Translations under genes and position numbers: made by a program
Source of the DNA: Neptuniibacter sp.
Lineage (GTDB): Bacteria > Pseudomonadota > Gammaproteobacteria > Pseudomonadales > Balneatricaceae
DNA: 31,508 bases
NCBI GenBank assembly: GCA_030149405.1
Contig: JASBRM010000044.1
Location: forward strand, 1-31,508
Direction: 5' to 3'
In this document: positions 27,077-31,508 of the stretch, piece by piece
How positions within the stretch are numbered: the first letter of the stretch is position 1
How the letters are laid out: each line of letters starts with the position of its first letter
The notes under the pieces: model-generated
The model's database searches: none
The model's input: only the letters and a program-made list of their open reading frames with translations
What the model was told of the DNA's origin: nothing

Positions 27077-28141
27077 TCACTGCACCAGGTATTTATTAAA
27101 ACCTGATGTCATAAATTCTTCGAAACCATTTTCACTCTTCACAATAAATAAGGCCTCCACTGATTCGCTTTCGGCAAACGCTTTAGCCTTTTCCGGCCCC
27201 ATAACCATCATAGCAGTGGCCAAACCATCAGCTTCAGCACAGGTCTCTGCCAATACTGTGACTGAGGCCAATTTATGTGTAATTGGTTTTGCTGTATTTG
27301 GATCTATTGTATGCGAAAAACGCACACCCTTCTCTTCAAAATAATTACGGTAGTCGCCCGAGGTAGCGATACCTATATCTTTTACTTCTATTATCCTGTG
27401 AACCGTTCTATCTAATGTTGCCACAGGTGATTCGATGGCAATACGCCAGCTCTGACCATTAGGTTTTAAACCTTTGGCGCGCAGCTCGCCACCAATCTCA
27501 ACCAGATAACTATTGATACCATTTTTCTCTAAGAGTTCAGCGATCGCATCAACACCGTAACCTTTAGCGATTGCAGACAGGTCTACATAACTGTTCTTTT
27601 TCTTAGAAAGCTTATTACCATCCAGTTGGATAAACCTATATCCAACCCGCTGACGGGTAGTTTCAATCTCTTGCTCTGTTGGTGCTTTAACGACACGACC
27701 ATCAGGACCAAAGCCCCAAAGGTTTACCAGCGGTCCAACGGTAATATCAAATGCACCTGAACTTGCCTCACTAATATTCATACCTAAACCAATGACATAA
27801 GCGAGCTCTGATGAAATATCAGCCGACTGATTAGCAGGAAGTTGATTGAAGAGTGACAATTCAGAGTCTGATATGTATGTCGACATGCTCTGATTCACGC
27901 GCTTTAGAATCTGATTTATTTCACTGTTCAACGAAGCGTTCTGTGAAGCTTTTTCAGAAACCCATTTAACCGTGAATGTTGTACCCATCGTTAAGCCTTG
28001 ATGAGTAACGAGCTCAGGCTCACGCGAGAAGCAACCTGTAAGAAATAGAAGGGATATAAACAAAGTGGCCAGCAGTTTAACTGCCGGCCACTTAGGAGTT
28101 TGTCGAGAGACAAACAGATGGGTATTAACCACCAAAGTCAT
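27077..28141 (-). CDS. apbE: FAD:protein FMN transferase ApbE (lipoprotein)
   Basis: About 354 residues. It attaches FMN to threonines of NqrB and NqrC using FAD. The lipoprotein signal [16 protein letters not shown] has a lipobox ending in Cys, so the enzyme sits on the periplasmic side of a membrane. Conserved parts are MGTTFTVKW, the [11 protein letters not shown] loop, [35 protein letters not shown] and [10 protein letters not shown]. The start is uncertain. ATG 28141 overlaps the end of nqrF by 17 bases and has a poor ribosome site, and it gives an unusually long N-region before the signal peptide. Two strong hairpins (28065-28115) lie in this N-region, so a start further in is possible. 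It is the standard neighbour of nqrF. Confidence 0.88.
   Translation of the reverse strand: MTLVVNTHLFVSRQTPKWPAVKLLATLFISLLFLTGCFSREPELVTHQGLTMGTTFTVKWVSEKASQNASLNSEINQILKRVNQSMSTYISDSELSLFNQLPANQSADISSELAYVIGLGMNISEASSGAFDITVGPLVNLWGFGPDGRVVKAPTEQEIETTRQRVGYRFIQLDGNKLSKKKNSYVDLSAIAKGYGVDAIAELLEKNGINSYLVEIGGELRAKGLKPNGQSWRIAIESPVATLDRTVHRIIEVKDIGIATSGDYRNYFEEKGVRFSHTIDPNTAKPITHKLASVTVLAETCAEADGLATAMMVMGPEKAKAFAESESVEALFIVKSENGFEEFMTSGFNKYLVQ
28065..28115 (-). promoter_or_regulatory. Two tandem hairpins between nqrF and apbE
   Basis: 28065-28091 is a near-perfect palindrome (GTGGCC-GCAGTT arms, one G-T wobble, 13 pairs extendable to 15). 28098-28115 is a perfect GTTTGTC-GAGA-GACAAAC stem. 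Both follow the nqrF stop on the minus strand, the larger one being followed by TTTGTTT. They could attenuate transcription into apbE/nqrM or stabilise the 3' end of the nqrF message. Confidence 0.6.
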
Positions 28142-29351
28142 CCAGGAAGATGTTCTCACGCTCAACACCCAGATCAAGAAGCATCTGGATTACAGCAGAG
28201 TTCATCATTGGAGGTCCACACATGTAGTACTCACAATCTTCAGGCGCTTCATGATCCTTCAGATAGTTTTCGTACAATACATTGTGAATGAAACCAGTCA
28301 GACCATCCCAGTTATCTTCAGGCATTGGATCAGATAGAGCCAGGTGCCATTCGAAGTTATCGTTCTCTTCCTGGAGCATGTCGTACTCTTCATTGTAGAA
28401 CGACTCACGTAGAGAACGTGCACCGTACCAGAATGTGATCTTACGATCAGTTTTAACACGTTTCAGGATATCGAAGATATGAGAACGCATTGGTGCCATG
28501 CCCGCACCACCACCAATGAAACACATTTCATTGTCAGTGTCTTGAGCGAAGAATTCACCAAATGGTCCGTATACAGTGATCTTATCGCCTTCCTTCAGGT
28601 TAAACACATATGAAGACATGATCCCCGGTGGGAAATCAGTACCCGGTGGCGGTGAAGCAATACGGATGTTGAATTTAACAACACCACGCTCTTCTGGGTA
28701 GTTCGCCATAGAGTACGCACGAATCGTAGGTTCAGTCACTGTGGAGACATACTGCCACATGTTGAACTTATCCCAGTCTTCACGGTACTCATCCTGGATA
28801 TCAAAGTCTTTGTAGTTAACTACATGAGGAGGACATTCTAACTGAACATAACCACCTGCACGGAAGTCAACGTTTTCACCTTCAGGCAGACGCAGAGTCA
28901 GCTCTTTGATGAATGTTGCAACGTTAGGGTTAGATTCAACAGTACATTCCCACTTCTTAACACCGAAGATCTCTTCTTCGAGTTCGATCTCCATGTCCTG
29001 CTTTACAGCAACCTGGCAAGACAGACGCCAGCCTTCTTTGGCTTCACGCATAGTGAAGTGTGATTCCTCAGTTGGCAGCATAGAACCACCACCACTGTGA
29101 ACTTCACAAGAACACTGCGCGCAAGTACCACCGCCACCACAAGCAGACGGAATGAAAATACCCTGATCTGCCAGAGTCTGCAGCAGTTTACCACCTGCAG
29201 GAACGGTCACTGATTTCTCAGGATCGTTGTTAATACTAATAGTTACATTGCCGGAGCTAACCAGCTTTGAGCGTGCCGCCAGAATTACCGCAACCAGTAC
29301 AAGTACTACTGCAGTAAACATGACAACGCCTAGAACGATTTCAGCATTCAT
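28125..29351 (-). CDS. nqrF: Na+-NQR subunit F (NADH dehydrogenase, 2Fe-2S/FAD)
   Basis: 408 residues, the same length as the Vibrio cholerae subunit. One N-terminal membrane helix (about 4-25) anchors a ferredoxin domain with Cys71, Cys77, Cys80 and Cys112 ([15 protein letters not shown] and WRLSC) for the 2Fe-2S cluster. The ferredoxin-reductase-like part has RAYSMANYP for [21 protein letters not shown] and [12 protein letters not shown] for NADH, and ends at FLDDFGG. It takes hydride from NADH and starts electron flow through the complex. The ATG is preceded by AAGGAAGGA. It lies 33 bases after nqrE. Confidence 0.97.
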   Translation of the reverse strand: MNAEIVLGVVMFTAVVLVLVAVILAARSKLVSSGNVTISINNDPEKSVTVPAGGKLLQTLADQGIFIPSACGGGGTCAQCSCEVHSGGGSMLPTEESHFTMREAKEGWRLSCQVAVKQDMEIELEEEIFGVKKWECTVESNPNVATFIKELTLRLPEGENVDFRAGGYVQLECPPHVVNYKDFDIQDEYREDWDKFNMWQYVSTVTEPTIRAYSMANYPEERGVVKFNIRIASPPPGTDFPPGIMSSYVFNLKEGDKITVYGPFGEFFAQDTDNEMCFIGGGAGMAPMRSHIFDILKRVKTDRKITFWYGARSLRESFYNEEYDMLQEENDNFEWHLALSDPMPEDNWDGLTGFIHNVLYENYLKDHEAPEDCEYYMCGPPMMNSAVIQMLLDLGVERENIFLDDFGG

Positions 29352-29384
29352 TGGCTAATCCTTCCTTTGTTGACCATGTTGGCA

Positions 29385-29993
29385 TTAAAGCGATACGCCA
29401 GAGAAAGACATGAAGCCCAGAGACATCAAACCTACAGTAATGAAGGTGATGCCCAGACCACGTAGACCTTCTGGCACGTCGCTGTATTTTAGTTTTTCAC
29501 GGATACCTGCCAGGGCTGTAATTGCCAGCGCCCAACCGATACCTGCACTGATTCCGTAAACAACGGACTCACCGAAAGTGTAATCACGCTCAACCATGAA
29601 CAGTGCCGCACCCATGATTGCACAGTTTACTGTGATCAGAGGCAGGAATACGCCCAGAGAGTTGTAGAGCACTGGTACATACTTATCCAGGAACATCTCC
29701 AGGATCTGTACCATCGCTGCGATTACGCCGATGTATGAGATATAACCCAGGAAGCTGAGATCCACTTCTGGATAGCCAGCCCATGACAGTGCGCCTTCAC
29801 GCAGCAGCAGGTTATAAATCAGGTTGTTTACAGGAGTTGTGATTGCCAACACAACGATTACAGCGATACCCAAACCCAGAGATGTTTGAACCTTCTTGGA
29901 AATCGCCAAGAAAGTACACATACCCAGGAAGAACGCCAACGCCATGTTTTCAACGAAAATCGCCTTAACGGCAAGGCTGATATACGCTTCCAT
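29385..29993 (-). CDS. nqrE: Na+-NQR subunit E
   Basis: 202 residues with six hydrophobic helices, typical of NqrE/RnfA. With NqrD it forms an inverted pair that holds an iron centre in the membrane through conserved cysteines (visible ones are in [13 protein letters not shown] and [13 protein letters not shown]). Ribosome site AAGGAGG lies seven bases before the ATG and inside the end of nqrD; the ATG shares one base with the nqrD stop (TAATG). This indicates tight translational coupling of equimolar subunits. Confidence 0.96.
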   Translation of the reverse strand: MEAYISLAVKAIFVENMALAFFLGMCTFLAISKKVQTSLGLGIAVIVVLAITTPVNNLIYNLLLREGALSWAGYPEVDLSFLGYISYIGVIAAMVQILEMFLDKYVPVLYNSLGVFLPLITVNCAIMGAALFMVERDYTFGESVVYGISAGIGWALAITALAGIREKLKYSDVPEGLRGLGITFITVGLMSLGFMSFSGVSL

Positions 29994-30652
29994 TACACAG
30001 CCTCCTTCTTAGTGTTCTTAGACAGTTCAAAATCTGGAGCTTCTACCTGATCTTTATAGAAGGTACGAGTCAGCCAGATGAACATGCCGATGATGAAGAA
30101 TGCACTTGGTGGTAATAACATCAGACCGTTACCCATGTACCAACCGCCATCATTGATCAAAGGCAGAACTTCATAACCAAACAATTTACCTGCACCAAAC
30201 AGTTCACGCAGGAAACCAACGAAGATCAGAACCGCGCCGTAACCCAGACCGTTGCCGATACCGTCCATGAATGAAATCCCCGGTGGATTTTTCATCGCGA
30301 ACGCTTCTGCACGACCCATTACGATACAGTTGGTAATGATCAGACCTACGAATACCGAAAGCTGCTTAGATACATCGTAAGCAAACGCCTTCAGGATCTG
30401 GTCAACCACGATTACCAGCGACGCAATAATTGTCATCTGACAGATGATACGAATATTGCCTGGAATGTGGTTACGAATAATGGATACGAACAAGTTCGAG
30501 AAAGCAGTTACCGCGATTACTGCCATGGTCATAACCATCGCAGTATTCAGGTTTGAGGTAACCGCCAGCGCAGAACATACACCCAGGACCTGAAGTCCGA
30601 TTGGGTTGTTCTTAAATACTGGATTACTCAGTACTTCTTTAGCTTGTGACAT
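29993..30652 (-). CDS. nqrD: Na+-NQR subunit D
   Basis: 219 residues, an integral membrane subunit homologous to RnfE and paired with NqrE. The conserved cysteine regions are [20 protein letters not shown] and [22 protein letters not shown]. The C-terminus has a short soluble tail ([20 protein letters not shown]), which accounts for its being slightly longer than the Vibrio protein. It starts three bases after the nqrC stop, behind GGAGG. Confidence 0.95.
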   Translation of the reverse strand: MSQAKEVLSNPVFKNNPIGLQVLGVCSALAVTSNLNTAMVMTMAVIAVTAFSNLFVSIIRNHIPGNIRIICQMTIIASLVIVVDQILKAFAYDVSKQLSVFVGLIITNCIVMGRAEAFAMKNPPGISFMDGIGNGLGYGAVLIFVGFLRELFGAGKLFGYEVLPLINDGGWYMGNGLMLLPPSAFFIIGMFIWLTRTFYKDQVEAPDFELSKNTKKEAV

Positions 30653-30655
30653 CGC

Positions 30656-31432
30656 TTACGCCCCTCCCGCTTTCAGGTTGCTCAGGAATGGAGCATAACC
30701 ATTTTTACCCATCCAGAACTGAACCAGGTTGGTTACACCATTCGCTGTCAAAGTCGCACCTGCAAGACCATCGATCTGATGCTTAGCATTTGGACCTGAG
30801 GTATCTACAGTGCCTTTAACAAGACCAATCACTGGCTCCATAGAGCCTGCTGGGTAAACTTCTTTACCTGGCCACAGAGCTTTCCAGTTCGGGTTATCAA
30901 CCTCACCACCCAGACCAGGAGTCTCAGCATGCGAGTAGAAACCAAAACCAACTACAGTGTTAAGGTCACCTTCAAGTGCCAGGAAGCCGTAAAGTGTAGA
31001 CCACAGGCCATAGCCGTGAACTGGCAGGATCAGTTTCTCGATCTTACCTTCTTTCTCTACCATATATACCGGCATAACTTTCGCCTGATATTTGATAGAT
31101 GCAATGTCTACATCTTTAGTCAGCGCCTTACCCAATTGAGGGTCTTTAGCTGCTTTCTTAGCATCGTATTTAGCAGGAATATCCGTAGTGAACTTGCCTG
31201 TTTCCAGATCAACGTACTTAGTAGTGATCTGGGAGAAAAGCTCATCAACTGATTTGCTGGAATCACTGATTCCCGCAGCAGCAAGGATATTGCTCTTACG
31301 GTCAAGGTCTTTGTTTGCAATCTGTTTCGGCTTCAGCAGTACTGCCGCAGCAGATACGATTACCGAGCAGACAACACACAAAAGAACGATAACGGTAATC
31401 GTCTTACCGATAGTGTCATTATTAGCTGACAT
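30656..31432 (-). CDS. nqrC: Na+-NQR subunit C (FMN-binding)
   Basis: 258 residues from ATG 31432, one residue off the Vibrio protein. In-frame upstream codons would extend it to 31480, but the GGAGGAAGG ribosome site and family length support 31432. One N-terminal membrane helix (about 10-32) leads into a periplasmic FMN-binding domain. The covalent FMN attachment site is the GATLT motif in DGLAGATLTANGV, where ApbE links FMN phosphate to Thr. GYGLWSTLYGFLALE and YSHAETPGLGGEV are further family blocks. The start overlaps the end of nqrB by 11 bases. Confidence 0.95.
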   Translation of the reverse strand: MSANNDTIGKTITVIVLLCVVCSVIVSAAAVLLKPKQIANKDLDRKSNILAAAGISDSSKSVDELFSQITTKYVDLETGKFTTDIPAKYDAKKAAKDPQLGKALTKDVDIASIKYQAKVMPVYMVEKEGKIEKLILPVHGYGLWSTLYGFLALEGDLNTVVGFGFYSHAETPGLGGEVDNPNWKALWPGKEVYPAGSMEPVIGLVKGTVDTSGPNAKHQIDGLAGATLTANGVTNLVQFWMGKNGYAPFLSNLKAGGA

Positions 31433-31508
31433 CGCGCGCCTTCCTCCGTTTGATGTTTGCCTGAACGACAAAGTTATCAATCAATGGTGCAAACAGGTTT
31501 GCGAACAG
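31422..31508 (-). CDS. nqrB: Na+-NQR subunit B, C-terminal end only
   Basis: The 28 C-terminal residues (LFANLFAPLIDNFVVQANIK followed by an Arg/Lys-rich end) read in from the right edge and stop at TAA 31422-31424, inside the nqrC start region. The sequence and position match the tail of NqrB, the sodium-translocating, FMN- and riboflavin-carrying subunit. The rest of nqrB and nqrA are expected beyond the window. Confidence 0.88.
   Translation of the reverse strand: MFANLFAPLIDNFVVQANIKRRKARDVS

Overview
The window reads as chromosome of a marine gammaproteobacterium, most likely of the Oceanospirillales/Oceanospirillaceae type. This is inferred from gene content: an Na+-NQR operon with apbE and nqrM, monomeric NADP isocitrate dehydrogenase beside soluble transhydrogenase, a full-length RNase E divergent from rluC, CysB, and a YbiT-type ABC-F protein. 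No rRNA, tRNA, CRISPR array, prophage or insertion sequence was seen.

Layout. 1-2319 (+): the 3' end of modF, then a pit-type phosphate transporter with its DUF47 partner. 2354-5663 (-): an M50 site-2-protease-like membrane protein, a DEAD-box RNA helicase and a YeaD-type mutarotase, probably one operon. 6021-7424: two tandem integron-type gene cassettes bounded by attC sites, with no integrase in view. The first encodes a small free-standing M41(FtsH)-like zinc peptidase and the second a three-helix membrane protein of unknown function. 7649-11615 (+): ybiT, an Na+/phosphate cotransporter with a PhoU-like tail, and a small IsdG-like monooxygenase. 11693-14579 (-): a four-gene unit with a Roadblock/LC7 protein, a possible second Roadblock protein, a degenerate-receiver protein and an orphan, which looks like an uncharacterised signalling module. 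14980-18832 (-): a CPGC thioredoxin-fold protein, cysB, a KfrA-like coiled-coil protein and rluC. 19360-22176 (+): rne with a long structured leader. 22224-22545 (-): two overlapping very small genes. 22877-25108 (+): monomeric icd. 25242-31508 (-): sthA, then nqrM, apbE, nqrF, nqrE, nqrD, nqrC and the 3' end of nqrB.

How the genes fit together. The right third forms a redox neighbourhood. Icd makes NADPH, SthA can pass the electrons to NAD+, and Na+-NQR oxidises NADH and exports sodium; ApbE and NqrM are its flavin-attachment and iron-maturation factors. The left third holds two different phosphate transport routes (Pit and Na+/Pi).

The strongest unusual signal is the cassette pair at 6020-7430. 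In each cassette the 7-base box at the left edge is the exact reverse complement of the box at the gene's 3' end (GTTAGGC/GCCTAAC and GTTAAGT/ACTTAAC). This is what excision of a circular cassette requires. The second most interesting region is the Roadblock operon.
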